The notes below the pieces were generated by a model, which was not told the DNA's origin, did no database searches, and saw only the letters and a list, made by a program, of their open reading frames with translations. Shown one piece after another: positions 25,506-34,831 of a DNA stretch of 64,000 nt. The DNA comes from Nocardia thailandica NBRC 100428 (GTDB lineage: Bacteria > Actinomycetota > Actinomycetes > Mycobacteriales > Mycobacteriaceae): contig NZ_BAGK01000244.1 of the NCBI RefSeq assembly GCF_000308795.1, positions 1 to 64,000 of the forward strand. Direction: 5' to 3'. Both the position numbers and the translations under genes were made by a program. The stretch's first letter is position 1. Each line of letters opens with the position of its first letter.

Positions 25506-26641
25506 TCAGCCGTCGCGCCCCGGGGAAGCTCTTCGTCGCCGGCGAATACGCCGTCGTCGAGCCGGGGCGGCACGCCGTGCTGGTCGCGGTGGACCGCTAC
25601 GCGACCGTCACAGTGACGGAGTCCGAGAAGGTCACGCTCCGCACGGATCTCGACGGCGGACACGTCCTCGGCTGCCTCCGCTCCGGCGCGACACCGGGCC
25701 CGGACGCGACGCACGGCCCCCTCGTCCCGGACACCGCCGACGGCGCGGTGCCGCCGCGCTTCGCCTACGTCTTCGCGGCCGTTTCGGTGCTCGAGCGGCT
25801 CCTCGCCGAACGCGGAATCGATGCCCGCCCCTACGCGCTCGACGTCCGCGCCGAGCTCGGGTCCACCGACGGCCGCAAGTACGGCCTCGGCTCCAGCGCC
25901 GCCGTCACGGTGGCGACGATCGACGCCCTCGGCGAGTTCCACGATCTCGGGCTGACGGTCATGGACCGCTACCGCCTCGCCATGCTCGCCACCATCGCGG
26001 TCAATCCCCGCGCCTCCGGCGGCGACATCGCCGCGAGCACCTGGGGCGGCTGGGTCGCCTACTCCGCGCCGGACCGGGCCGCGGTGACCGAACTGGCCGC
26101 CGCCGACGGCGTCGACACCGCGTTGGGCAAGCCGTGGCCCGGCCTGTCCGTGCGCCCGCTGCCCACCCCGGCCTCGGTGGAGCTGCTGGTCGGCTGGACT
26201 GGGTCACCCGCGTCCACCCCGGAGCTGGTCGCCGCGCTCGGCGCCCGGCGGGAGACGGCCGCGCGCCCCGAGGCGCAGCGCGCCCGCGCCGAGTTCGCGA
26301 CCGGCAGCGACGCCTGCGTGCAGCGCCTGGTGACCGCGATCGAGGCCGACGACGCCGCCGCGATCCGTGCCGAGATCGACACCGCCCGCGCGCTGCTGCT
26401 CGACCTGGACGCCTTCTCCGGCCTCGGCATCATGACCCCGCTGCTGCACGCGCTGTGCGAGGCGGGCGCCGCGGTCGGCGCCGCGGCCAAACCGTCCGGC
26501 GCGGGCGGCGGTGACTGCGGCATCGCGATCGTCGGCCGCGATCGCGCCGGCGCCGCCGCCGAGCTCACCGGCCGCTGGATCAGCGCGGGCATCGAGCCGC
26601 TGCCGCTGCGACTACACCCGTTCGAGGGAGACCGCGCATGA
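25502..26641 (+). CDS. Phosphomevalonate kinase
   Basis: 379 aa; ATG 25502 in an ATGA overlap. GHMP family: APGKLFVAGEYAVVEPGRHAVLVAVDRY at the N-terminus, KYGLGSSAAVTVATIDAL (ATP loop), and KPSGAGGGDCGIAI near the C-terminus, the arrangement of ERG8-type bacterial phosphomevalonate kinases. It makes mevalonate diphosphate for the decarboxylase encoded just upstream. Order MVK-MDC-PMK-IDI2 is as in other actinobacterial mevalonate clusters (established for Streptomyces). Confidence 0.95.
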   Translation: MISRRAPGKLFVAGEYAVVEPGRHAVLVAVDRYATVTVTESEKVTLRTDLDGGHVLGCLRSGATPGPDATHGPLVPDTADGAVPPRFAYVFAAVSVLERLLAERGIDARPYALDVRAELGSTDGRKYGLGSSAAVTVATIDALGEFHDLGLTVMDRYRLAMLATIAVNPRASGGDIAASTWGGWVAYSAPDRAAVTELAAADGVDTALGKPWPGLSVRPLPTPASVELLVGWTGSPASTPELVAALGARRETAARPEAQRARAEFATGSDACVQRLVTAIEADDAAAIRAEIDTARALLLDLDAFSGLGIMTPLLHALCEAGAAVGAAAKPSGAGGGDCGIAIVGRDRAGAAAELTGRWISAGIEPLPLRLHPFEGDRA

Positions 26642-27738
26642 TCGCCGACCGCAAGGACGACCACGTACGCCACGCCGTCGAACACCGGCGCGCCCAGTCC
26701 GGCGGCAACGACTTCGACGACATCGGTTTCGTGCACCACGCCCTCGCCGGCATCGACACCGCCGATGTCACCCTCGGCGTCGAGTTCGCCGGGAAGCACT
26801 GGGACACACCGCTCTACGTCAACGCCATGACCGGCGGCAGCGTCGGCACCGGCGAGATCAACCGCCAGCTGGCCATCGCCGCGCGCGAGACCGGCGTGCC
26901 CATCGCGTCCGGTTCGATGAGCGCCTTCTTCCGCGATCCCGCCGCCGCGCCGACCTATCGCGTACTGCGCCAGGAGAATCCGCACGGATTCGTGATGGCC
27001 AACGTGAACGCCAACGCGACCCCCGATCAGGCGCGCAGCGCCATCGACCTGCTCGAGGCCGACGCGCTGCAGATCCACCTCAATGCCGTGCAGGAAGTGG
27101 TCATGCCCGAGGGCGACCGCGCCTTCGCGGACTGGCCGCGCCGCATCGAGGCCATCGTCGCGGCCGTCCCGGTCCCGGTGATCGTCAAGGAGGTCGGGTT
27201 CGGCCTCAGCCGTCAGACGGTCACCTGGCTGCGCGACGCGGGAGTCGCGGTCGCCGATGTCGGCGGTCGCGGCGGCACCAACTTCGCCCGGATCGAGAAC
27301 GATCGCCGGGCGGCCGCGGACTTCGCGTTCATCGAAGGCTGGGGACAGTCCACCCCCAGCTGCCTGCTGGACTGTGCCGGGCTCACCGGCATCGACATCG
27401 CCGCATCCGGCGGGATCCGTTCACCACTGGACATCGCCCGAGCACTCGCGTTGGGGGCGAGTGCGACCGGCGTCGCGGGTGTCTTCCTCGAGACGCTCGT
27501 CAGCCACGACACCGAGACCCTGGTCCGGCAGATCCGCACCTGGACCGACCAGTTGCGCAACATCCTGACCGTGCTCGGTGCCCACACCCCCGCGGACCTG
27601 ATCGGCACCGACGTGCTGGTCTCCGGGGAGGTGGCGAGCTTCTGCCGGCTGCGCGGCATCGACGTGGCGTCCCTCGCCCACCGGAGCCTCTGGTGGCGCG
27701 AATCGAAAGTCCGAGAAGGAGGAGTCATCCATGACTGA
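26638..27738 (+). CDS. fni: Type 2 isopentenyl-diphosphate delta-isomerase
   Basis: 366 aa; ATG 26638 in an ATGA overlap. FMN-dependent TIM barrel: RKDDHVRHAVEH (substrate loop), PLYVNAMTGGS, ANVNANATPDQ, LQIHLNAVQEVVMPEGDR (with the catalytic Gln), VGGRGGTNFARIEN, and phosphate-binding AASGGIRSPLDIARALALGA. It interconverts IPP and DMAPP using reduced FMN, giving the starter for the prenyl synthase. Unrelated to type 1 Idi; typical of mevalonate gene sets in Actinobacteria. Confidence 0.96.
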   Translation: MIADRKDDHVRHAVEHRRAQSGGNDFDDIGFVHHALAGIDTADVTLGVEFAGKHWDTPLYVNAMTGGSVGTGEINRQLAIAARETGVPIASGSMSAFFRDPAAAPTYRVLRQENPHGFVMANVNANATPDQARSAIDLLEADALQIHLNAVQEVVMPEGDRAFADWPRRIEAIVAAVPVPVIVKEVGFGLSRQTVTWLRDAGVAVADVGGRGGTNFARIENDRRAAADFAFIEGWGQSTPSCLLDCAGLTGIDIAASGGIRSPLDIARALALGASATGVAGVFLETLVSHDTETLVRQIRTWTDQLRNILTVLGAHTPADLIGTDVLVSGEVASFCRLRGIDVASLAHRSLWWRESKVREGGVIHD

Positions 27739-28789
27739 CACGCCGTTTGCGGCTGTCCCGATGCAGTGGGTCGGCCCCGCGCGTATCACCGGCAACGTCG
27801 TCGACGACGCCGTCGAGTTCCCCCTGGCCACCTACGAGACGCCGCTGTGGCCGTCCGTCGGCCGGGGTGCGCGGATCAGCACGCTGACCGAGAAGGGCAT
27901 CGTCGCCACCCTGCTCGACGAGCGCATGACCCGGTCGATCCTGCTCGAGGCCGACGACGCCTACACCGCGCTGACCACCGTCCGCCTGCTCGAGAGCAAC
28001 CTCGCGCAGCTGCAGGAAGTGGTCTCCGGCAGCAGCCGTTTCGCCAAGCTGATCGAGCTCAACCATCAGATCGCGGGCAACCTGCTGTTCCTGCGTTTCG
28101 AGTTCACCACCGGTGACGCCTCCGGGCACAACATGGCCACCCTGGCCAGCGATCACCTGATGGACCACATCCTGTCCACCTATCCGGGTGTGCGCTACGG
28201 CTCCATCTCGGGCAACTTCTGCACCGACAAGAAGGCCACCGCGGTCAACGGCATCCTCGGCCGCGGCAAGAACGTGGTGACCGAGCTGCTGATCCCGCGC
28301 GACGTGGTCGAGAAGCGCCTGCACACCACCGCCGACAAGGTGGTGCAGCTCAACATCCGCAAGAACCTCATCGGCACCCTGCTCGCCGGTGGAATCCGTT
28401 CCGCCAACGCGCATTACGCCAACATGCTGCTGGCCTTCTACCTGGCGACCGGCCAGGACGCGGCCAACATCGTCGAAGGGTCACAGGGCGTCACCCACGC
28501 CGAGGACCGCGACGGCGACCTCTACTTCTCCTGCACCCTGCCCAACCTGATCGTCGGCACCGTCGGCAACGGCAAGCACGCCAGCTTCGTCGACGAGAAC
28601 CTGGAGCGTCTCGGCTGCCGGGAGGACCGGGAGCCGGGGGAGAACGCGCGCCGACTGGCGGTCATCGGCGCGGCGAGCGTGCTGTGCGGCGAACTGTCGC
28701 TGATGGCAGCCCAGACCAATCGTGGCGAGCTGATGCGCGCCCACACCCAATTCGAGCGGTCCACCACGAGCAACGGAACTCCAGCATGA
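27731..28789 (+). CDS. hmgR: Hydroxymethylglutaryl-CoA reductase
   Basis: 352 aa, catalytic domain only and no membrane anchor. Motifs: RFEFTTGDASGHNMAT (NADPH/HMG-CoA binding), ISGNFCTDKKATAVNGILGRGKNV (catalytic Lys), and SQGVTHAEDRDGDLYFSCTLPNLIVGTVGNG. The DKKATAVN/DASGHNM pattern indicates the NADPH-dependent class I-like enzyme. The active-site His normally found near the C-terminus is not obvious, though a HTQF segment is present (MRAHTQFE). A strong AGGAGG site lies inside the end of fni; the genes overlap by 8 bp. Confidence 0.95.
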   Translation: MTDTPFAAVPMQWVGPARITGNVVDDAVEFPLATYETPLWPSVGRGARISTLTEKGIVATLLDERMTRSILLEADDAYTALTTVRLLESNLAQLQEVVSGSSRFAKLIELNHQIAGNLLFLRFEFTTGDASGHNMATLASDHLMDHILSTYPGVRYGSISGNFCTDKKATAVNGILGRGKNVVTELLIPRDVVEKRLHTTADKVVQLNIRKNLIGTLLAGGIRSANAHYANMLLAFYLATGQDAANIVEGSQGVTHAEDRDGDLYFSCTLPNLIVGTVGNGKHASFVDENLERLGCREDREPGENARRLAVIGAASVLCGELSLMAAQTNRGELMRAHTQFERSTTSNGTPA

Positions 28790-29958
28790 GCACACAGCCG
28801 GTCGGCATCCACGACCTCTCCTTCGCCACCACCCACTACTTCCTCGACCACGCGGTCCTCGCCGAGCGTCTCGGCGTCGACCGCGACAAGTTCTACCTCG
28901 GCATCGGCCAGGAGAAGATGAGCGTCGCCGCCGCCGACGAGGACATCGTCACCCTCGCCGCGGCCGCCGCCAAGCCGATCCTCGAGCGCCACGGCACCGA
29001 GGGCATCCGCACCGTGCTGCTGGCCACCGAGACCGGCGTCGACCAGTCCAAGGCCGCCGCCCTGTACCTGCATTCGCTGATCGGGCTGCCCAACACCGCC
29101 CGCGTCGTCGAGCTCAAGCAGGCCTGCTACGGCGGCACCGCCGGCCTGGCGTTCGCGGCGGGCCTGATCGCCCGCGACCCGTCCGAGCGGGTGCTGGTGA
29201 TCGCCGCCGACATCGCCAAGTACGAGCTCGACACCCCCGGCGAGCCGACCCAGGGCGCCGCGGCGGTCGCCATGCTGATCAGCGCGAACCCCGCGATCGT
29301 CACGCTGGATCCGCAACAGGGCCTCTACAGCGCCGACATCATGGACTTCTGGCGGCCCAACTACCGCTCCGAGGCCATCGTCGACGGCAAGACCTCGGTC
29401 AACGCGTACCAGAAGGCCGCACAGGAGGCCTGGACCGACTACCGCAGGCGGGGCGGCCGCGAGCTCACCGAGTTCGCCGCCTTCTGCTACCACCAGCCCT
29501 TCACCAAGATGGCCTACAAAGCCCACAAGCACCTGCTGGAGAGCCAGGGCTTCACCGCCGACGCCGCCGACATCGACGCCGCGATCAAGCTCACCACCCT
29601 CTACAACCGGACCGTCGGCAACAGCTACACCGCCTCGCTGTACCTCGGCCTCGCGGCGCTGCTCGATCACGCCGACGACCTGACCGGCAAGCCGCTGGCC
29701 TTCCTGAGCTACGGCTCCGGCGCCGTCGCCGAATTCTTCAGCGGCACGGTCCAGCCCGGCTACCGCGAGCACATCCGCACCGCGGCCAACCAGGCGGCGA
29801 TCGACTCCCGCGAGCCCATCGACTACGCGCACTACCGCGCGCTGCACGAGGCCGCCTCGCCGTCCGACGGCGCCTACCACGCCACCGCGGAAGAGACCCG
29901 CCGCCCGTACCGGCTGGCCGCGATCTCGGGGCACAAACGCATCTACGAAGCCCGATGA
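28786..29958 (+). CDS. hmgS: Hydroxymethylglutaryl-CoA synthase
   Basis: 390 aa; ATG 28786 in an ATGA overlap. Thiolase-fold: catalytic Cys in KQACYGGTAGLAFAAG (~residue 114), His in FCYHQPFTKMAYKAHKHL, N-terminal GIHDLSFATTHYFLDHAVLAERLG, and GNSYTASLYLGLAALLD. It condenses acetyl-CoA and acetoacetyl-CoA to HMG-CoA, the first committed step for this cluster. No acetoacetyl-CoA synthase (NphT7 type) or thiolase is in the cluster, so the acetoacetyl-CoA must come from housekeeping thiolases. Confidence 0.96.
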   Translation: MSTQPVGIHDLSFATTHYFLDHAVLAERLGVDRDKFYLGIGQEKMSVAAADEDIVTLAAAAAKPILERHGTEGIRTVLLATETGVDQSKAAALYLHSLIGLPNTARVVELKQACYGGTAGLAFAAGLIARDPSERVLVIAADIAKYELDTPGEPTQGAAAVAMLISANPAIVTLDPQQGLYSADIMDFWRPNYRSEAIVDGKTSVNAYQKAAQEAWTDYRRRGGRELTEFAAFCYHQPFTKMAYKAHKHLLESQGFTADAADIDAAIKLTTLYNRTVGNSYTASLYLGLAALLDHADDLTGKPLAFLSYGSGAVAEFFSGTVQPGYREHIRTAANQAAIDSREPIDYAHYRALHEAASPSDGAYHATAEETRRPYRLAAISGHKRIYEAR

Positions 29959-29966
29959 GGTAATTC

Positions 29967-31472
29967 ATGAGCAAGGAAACAGCCCCGGCGGACGCCGCCG
30001 GGGCAGTTCGGCACACCCAGATACTGATCATCGGCAGCGGCCTGTCGGGCGTCGGCACCGCCGTGCGCCTCACCCAGGAGGGCATCACCGACTTCCTGGT
30101 GCTCGAACGCAGCGACGACGTCGGCGGCACCTGGCGCTACAACACCTATCCCGGCGCGGGGTGCGACGTGCCCTCGCACCTGTACTCCTACTCCTTCGCG
30201 CTGAACCCGGACTGGTCGCGGTCCTTCTCGCCCCAGGCCGAGATCCACCGCTACATCCGCGGGGTCGCCGAGCGCTACGGCGTCCTGGACAAGCACCTGT
30301 TCGGCACCGAGATGACCGCGGCCCGCTGGGACGAGTCGGCCGGGCAGTGGGAGGTGCAGACCACCAAGGGCGCCTTCACGGCCGAGATCGTGGTCTCCGC
30401 GGCGGGCGTGCTCGCCGAGCCGAGACTGCCCGACATCAAGGGCATCTCGGAGTTCGAGGGCGAGATCTTCCATTCCGCGCGCTGGAACCACGACTCCGAC
30501 CTGACCGGCAAGCGCGTCGCCGTCATCGGTACCGGCGCCTCGGCGGTGCAGATCGTGCCGTCGATCGCGGGCCGGGTCGCGCGGCTCGACGTGTACCAGC
30601 GGACCGCCACCTGGGTGATGCCGCACTTCCTGCGGCCCTACTTCGCGGTGGAACGGCTGGCGTTCAAGCACATTCCCGGCCTGCAGCGACTCATCCGCGG
30701 CCTGATCTACGCCAACCGGGAACTGCTGGTCGTCACCCAGGCCAAGTACCCGCGCACCGCCGTCGCGCTCGAGATCATCGCCCGCGTCAAGCTGTGGCTC
30801 GAGGTGCGCGATCGCGAACTGCGGCGCAAGCTCACCCCGACCCACCGGGCCGGCTGCAAGCGGCTGCTCACCTCGAACCGCTACCTGCCCGCGCTGACCC
30901 GCGACAACGTCGAGCTGGTCACCGACGGGATCGCCGAGGTGCGCGCGCATTCCATCGTCACCGAGGACGGCACCGAACGCGAGGTCGACGCCATCGTCCT
31001 CGCCACGGGCTTCCACGTGGCCGATTCGCCCACCTACAACCTGTTCGCGGGCCGCGACGGGCGCACGCTGGCCGAGGTCGCCGACAAGGTCGGTTACCGC
31101 ACCTACAAGGGCACCACGGTCAACAACTTCCCGAACCTGTTCCTCATGCTGGGGGCCAACTCCGGCCTGAACTACACCTCGCTGATCTACGTCATCGAGT
31201 CCCAGATCAACTACCTGATCAAGGCGATCGACACCATGCGCGAGCGCGGGCTCCGCTCGGTGGAGGTCCGCGAGGACGCCCTCGAGACCTACAACGCCGA
31301 CGTGCGGGACAAGATGTCGCGCAGCGTGTGGGTCACCGGCGGCTGCGACAGCTGGTTCCTCGACCAGCAGGGCAACAACTCCGCGCTGTGGCCGGACTTC
31401 AGCTTCCGCTACCGGAACAAGCTGCGCGAGTTCGACATCGACGCCTACGAGACGACGGCGAGGACGGCATGA
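29967..31472 (+). CDS. Flavin monooxygenase, Baeyer-Villiger type (first copy)
   Basis: 501 aa. FAD dinucleotide site IIGSGLSGVG, NADPH site VIGTGASAVQ, and between them FEGEIFHSARWNHD, matching the type I BVMO fingerprint FxGxxxHxxxW. DVGGTWRYNTYPGAGCDVPSHLYSYSF is the conserved FAD-contact region. These enzymes insert oxygen next to ketones (as in pentalenolactone-type pathways) or oxidise heteroatoms. It starts 8 bases after hmgS with GAGG and ends in an ATGA overlap with a full-length paralogue, so both probably act on the cluster product. Confidence 0.88.
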   Translation: MSKETAPADAAGAVRHTQILIIGSGLSGVGTAVRLTQEGITDFLVLERSDDVGGTWRYNTYPGAGCDVPSHLYSYSFALNPDWSRSFSPQAEIHRYIRGVAERYGVLDKHLFGTEMTAARWDESAGQWEVQTTKGAFTAEIVVSAAGVLAEPRLPDIKGISEFEGEIFHSARWNHDSDLTGKRVAVIGTGASAVQIVPSIAGRVARLDVYQRTATWVMPHFLRPYFAVERLAFKHIPGLQRLIRGLIYANRELLVVTQAKYPRTAVALEIIARVKLWLEVRDRELRRKLTPTHRAGCKRLLTSNRYLPALTRDNVELVTDGIAEVRAHSIVTEDGTEREVDAIVLATGFHVADSPTYNLFAGRDGRTLAEVADKVGYRTYKGTTVNNFPNLFLMLGANSGLNYTSLIYVIESQINYLIKAIDTMRERGLRSVEVREDALETYNADVRDKMSRSVWVTGGCDSWFLDQQGNNSALWPDFSFRYRNKLREFDIDAYETTARTA

Positions 31473-32971
31473 GCGAGACGACTCCCCGGCACTTCCGGGT
31501 GGCCATCATGGGCGCGGGCTTCTCCGGGCTCGGCCTCGCCATCGAGCTGACCCGGCGCGGCTTCACCGACTTCATCGTGCACGAGCGCGGCGACGACGTC
31601 GGCGGCACCTGGCGCGACAACACCTACCCCGGTGCGGGCTGCGACGTGCCCTCGCAGCTGTACTCCTACTCCTTCGCCCCGAATCCGGAATGGACGCAGT
31701 CCTTCTCGAATCAGGCCGAGATCCTGCGGTACATGCGCGACGTCGCCGACACCTACGGCGTGCGGGACCGGATCGAGTTCGGGTCCGCCGTCACCGGCGC
31801 GCGCTGGAACGACGAGACCGCCCGCTGGGAGGGGCAGACCACCAAGGGCCCCTTCACCGCGGACATCGCGGTCTCGGCGGCGGGCCCGCTGAGCGCCCCG
31901 AACCTGCCGGACATCAAGGGCCTGAGCACCTTCGAGGGTCCGATGTTCCATTCCGCGCGCTGGGACGCCGACTTCGATCCGGCGGGCAAGCGGGTGGCGG
32001 TCGTCGGCACCGGCGCCTCGGCGATCCAGATCGTGCCCGCCATCGCGGGCGACACCGCGCGTCTCGACCTGTACCAGCGCTCGGCGCCGTGGGTGCTGCC
32101 CCGCGTCGGGCATCGCTACACCGCGCTGGAACGATTCGCCTACCGCCGCGTCCCCGGGGCGCAGCGGCTGGCGCGCAACGCCATCTACTGGCTGCGTGAG
32201 TCGTTCGTGCTGTGGCAGGCCAAGTTCCCGTTCGTCGCCGACCTGGTCGGGCTCGTCGCGCGGGCCAAGATCCGCTGGGAGATCCGCGATCCGGAGCTGC
32301 GGGCGAAGGTCACGCCGAAGTACCGGCTCGGCTGCAAGCGCATGCTGATCTCGAACAACTACTACCAGGCGCTCGCCCGCGACAACGTGGACGTGGTGAC
32401 CGACGGGATCGCCGAGATCCGCGGGAACACGATCGTGGCCGCCGACGGCACCGAGCGCGAGGTCGACGCCCTCGTGTTCGCCACCGGTTTCAAGATCACC
32501 GACTCGCCCACCTACGACATGATCACCGGGCGGGACGGGCGCACCCTGGCGGAGATGTTCGCCACCGAGGGCATCGCGGCCTACAAGGGCAGCGCCGTCG
32601 CGAACTTCCCGAACGTGTTCGTCATGCTCGGCCCCAACTCCGCGCTGAGCTACACCTCGGCCATCATCACCATCGAATGCCAGATCGCCTACATCGCCGA
32701 CGCGATCGCCACCTTCGAGCGGGAGGGGCTGCGCACGGTGGAGGTGCGCAAGGACGTGCAGCAGGACTACAACGCGACGCTGCAGGCCAAGTTCCCCGGC
32801 ACCGTGTGGGCCGACGGCGGCTGCCACAGCTGGTTCGTCGACGCCGAGGGCCACAACGCCACCCTGTGGCCGGATTTCAGTTTCCGGTTCCGGAAGGCGC
32901 TGCGTCGCTTCGACATCGACGCCTACGACGTCACCCGCCAGCCGGCGCAGGAGGCCGTCGCGGCGGAGTGA
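31469..32971 (+). CDS. Flavin monooxygenase, Baeyer-Villiger type (second copy)
   Basis: 500 aa, a tandem paralogue of the preceding gene along its whole length. FAD site IMGAGFSGLG, fingerprint FEGPMFHSARWDAD, NADPH site VVGTGASAIQ. The ends also match (GGCHSWFVDAEGHNATLWPDFSFRFRK). Differences cluster in the region around residues 205-260, which often lines the substrate pocket, so the two may oxidise different positions (inference). Last gene of the operon, followed by a strong hairpin. Confidence 0.87.
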   Translation: MSETTPRHFRVAIMGAGFSGLGLAIELTRRGFTDFIVHERGDDVGGTWRDNTYPGAGCDVPSQLYSYSFAPNPEWTQSFSNQAEILRYMRDVADTYGVRDRIEFGSAVTGARWNDETARWEGQTTKGPFTADIAVSAAGPLSAPNLPDIKGLSTFEGPMFHSARWDADFDPAGKRVAVVGTGASAIQIVPAIAGDTARLDLYQRSAPWVLPRVGHRYTALERFAYRRVPGAQRLARNAIYWLRESFVLWQAKFPFVADLVGLVARAKIRWEIRDPELRAKVTPKYRLGCKRMLISNNYYQALARDNVDVVTDGIAEIRGNTIVAADGTEREVDALVFATGFKITDSPTYDMITGRDGRTLAEMFATEGIAAYKGSAVANFPNVFVMLGPNSALSYTSAIITIECQIAYIADAIATFEREGLRTVEVRKDVQQDYNATLQAKFPGTVWADGGCHSWFVDAEGHNATLWPDFSFRFRKALRRFDIDAYDVTRQPAQEAVAAE

Positions 32972-32975
32972 ACCG

Positions 32976-33009
32976 GGACGGCCGGGCGGGCACACCCACC
33001 CGGCCGTCC
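32976..33009. terminator. Terminator hairpin at the end of the terpenoid operon
   Basis: Perfect 11-base arms GGACGGCCGGG (32976-32986) and CCCGGCCGTCC (32999-33009) with a 12-base loop. It lies between the second monooxygenase stop and the converging kinase gene, so it can stop both transcripts. Confidence 0.75.
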
Positions 33010-33019
33010 GGCGGCCCGC

Positions 33020-34744
33020 TCAGCGGCGCACGTCGTCGTCCAGCTCGCGGTCGCCGAGCAGGCGGGCGAGGTGCTGCGCCGACACCGGGTCGCCGGAGCG
33101 CGCCCCACGGCCGAACCACGTGCGCGCGGCGTCGAGTTCGCCGCGCGACTCGAACAGCATCGCCAGATTGCGCATCGCCAGGGGATCGGCCGCGTCGAGG
33201 GCGCGGCGATCCCACACCTCCTCGCCGGGCACGTCCTCGGGCTGGAGCGAATCGGCCAGCCCGCGCAGCGAACCCGCCTCGCCCTCGTCCATCAGCCGGC
33301 GCGCCTCGCCGACCGCGCCCCGCGCGTGCAGCAGCCGACCGAGGTTGCCCTTGGCGTAGGGGTCGCCCGCCGCGACCGCCGCGCGGAACCATCGTTCGGC
33401 GGCTTCGACGTCGCCGCGGTCGCGCAGCAGGCAGCCCAGATCGTTCATGGCCTCGTTGTCGCCCGCGTCGATCGCCCTGCGCAGCATCGACTCCGCCTCG
33501 GCGGTCGCGCCCTGCCGATACAGGAAGAGGCCGAGCGCCCGGCAGGCGTCGAGGTCGCCCGCGGTGACCGCCTGCCGGTACCAGGATTCGGCGCCGGTCA
33601 GGTCACCGACTGCCTCGCGCACCCCGGCCAGCGGGCGCATCGCCTGATGGTGTCCCGCCTCGATCGCCCGGCGGTACCAGGATTCGGCGCGGTCGTGCTC
33701 GTTGCGCGCGGCGGCCAGCGCACCCAGGTGCCGCAGCGCGGCGGTCTGGCCCGCGTCGACGGCCTTGCGATACCACCAGTACGCCTCCTCGTAGTTGCCG
33801 CGGCGGCGCAGCAGCGTGCCGAGACGCAGCATCGCGCGCCCGTCCCCGCTCTCCACCGCCAGCCGCAGGCGGACCTCCTCGCCGGTCCGCGCCGCCCGCA
33901 CGGTGGCCCTCGGCCGGATCGCCCGCGCCGCAGCCTCGGCCAGCTCGGCACAGGTGCCGTAGCGATCACCCGGCCGCTTGGCCAGGGCCGTCGCGATCAC
34001 CGCGTCCAGATCCTCCGGCAGCGACGGCCGCAGCGCCCTGGGGGACGGGGGCGGCGACGACAGGTGCGCGCCGATGATCGCGGCCGGGTCGGCGCCGGGG
34101 AACGGCCGCGACCCGGTCAGCGTCTCGAAGAGGGTGCAGCCGAGGGAGTACACGTCGGCGCGGTGATCGGCGGTGTGGTGCCCGGCGAAGCGTTCCGGCG
34201 CCGCGTAGGCGAAGGTCGCCAGGATCGCGGTGACGGTCAGCGTCGCGTCGAGCGCCCGCGCGATCCCGAAGTCGGTCAGCACGCCCGCCTCGCCCTGCGG
34301 ACCCCGCTCCACGAGGATGTTGCCCGGCTTCACATCCCGGTGCAGCACGCCCTGGCTGTGCGCGTAGTCCAGCGCCCGGGCGATGTCGGTGATCAGGGCG
34401 ACCGCGCGCTCCGGGGCGAGCCCGCCGGGGCTGGCCTGCAACAGCCCCGCGAGATCGCCGCCGCGCACCGGGCGCATGGTGAGCCACAGATGGGTGTCGC
34501 CGGGGGCGTTGCGGTCCTGCACCGCGACGATGTTCGGGTGGGCGAGGCGGGCGGCGAGCTCGGCCTCGCGATCGAAGGCCCGGCGCACCTTCATGTCCAG
34601 CGCGTACGACTCGTGCAGCACCTTCAGCGCGACGTCGGCCTCCTGTCGCGGATGCCGCGCCAGATACACCGCGCCCATCCCGCCGACCCCGAGGATCGCC
34701 GTGATCCGGTACCCGCCCACCGACGTGCCAGGCAGCAGCGCCAC
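33020..34744 (-). CDS. Soluble Ser/Thr protein kinase with Sel1/TPR-like repeats
   Basis: 574 aa, start GTG 34744. Kinase domain at residues 1-270: glycine loop GVGGMGAVYLA, VALKVL (Lys), HRDVKPGNILV (catalytic Asp), DFGIARA, and APERF, so it looks catalytically complete. From about residue 290 to the end there are nine or so ~36-aa repeats with the pattern A-x-x-G-x-x-x-A-x-x-x-L-G-x-L-x-x-x-R-G-x-x-x-x-A-x-x-W-Y-R-x-A, typical of Sel1/TPR solenoids. No membrane helix or PASTA domain. Repeats of this type bind partner proteins; target unknown. Confidence 0.88.
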   Translation of the reverse strand: MALLPGTSVGGYRITAILGVGGMGAVYLARHPRQEADVALKVLHESYALDMKVRRAFDREAELAARLAHPNIVAVQDRNAPGDTHLWLTMRPVRGGDLAGLLQASPGGLAPERAVALITDIARALDYAHSQGVLHRDVKPGNILVERGPQGEAGVLTDFGIARALDATLTVTAILATFAYAAPERFAGHHTADHRADVYSLGCTLFETLTGSRPFPGADPAAIIGAHLSSPPPSPRALRPSLPEDLDAVIATALAKRPGDRYGTCAELAEAAARAIRPRATVRAARTGEEVRLRLAVESGDGRAMLRLGTLLRRRGNYEEAYWWYRKAVDAGQTAALRHLGALAAARNEHDRAESWYRRAIEAGHHQAMRPLAGVREAVGDLTGAESWYRQAVTAGDLDACRALGLFLYRQGATAEAESMLRRAIDAGDNEAMNDLGCLLRDRGDVEAAERWFRAAVAAGDPYAKGNLGRLLHARGAVGEARRLMDEGEAGSLRGLADSLQPEDVPGEEVWDRRALDAADPLAMRNLAMLFESRGELDAARTWFGRGARSGDPVSAQHLARLLGDRELDDDVRR

Positions 34745-34831
34745 GTGAATCCCCCTGTCGCGTCCGGCTTCCCGGTGCCCTTCCAGGAGAAAGGGTAGCG
34801 GCTGATCAGCCCGCGCGGTGCCGCCCGCCGC

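Noticed and set aside
33020..34744. Kinase as regulator of the adjacent terpenoid cluster
   Set aside because: It is convergent and separated by a strong terminator; nothing in the sequence links it to the cluster.
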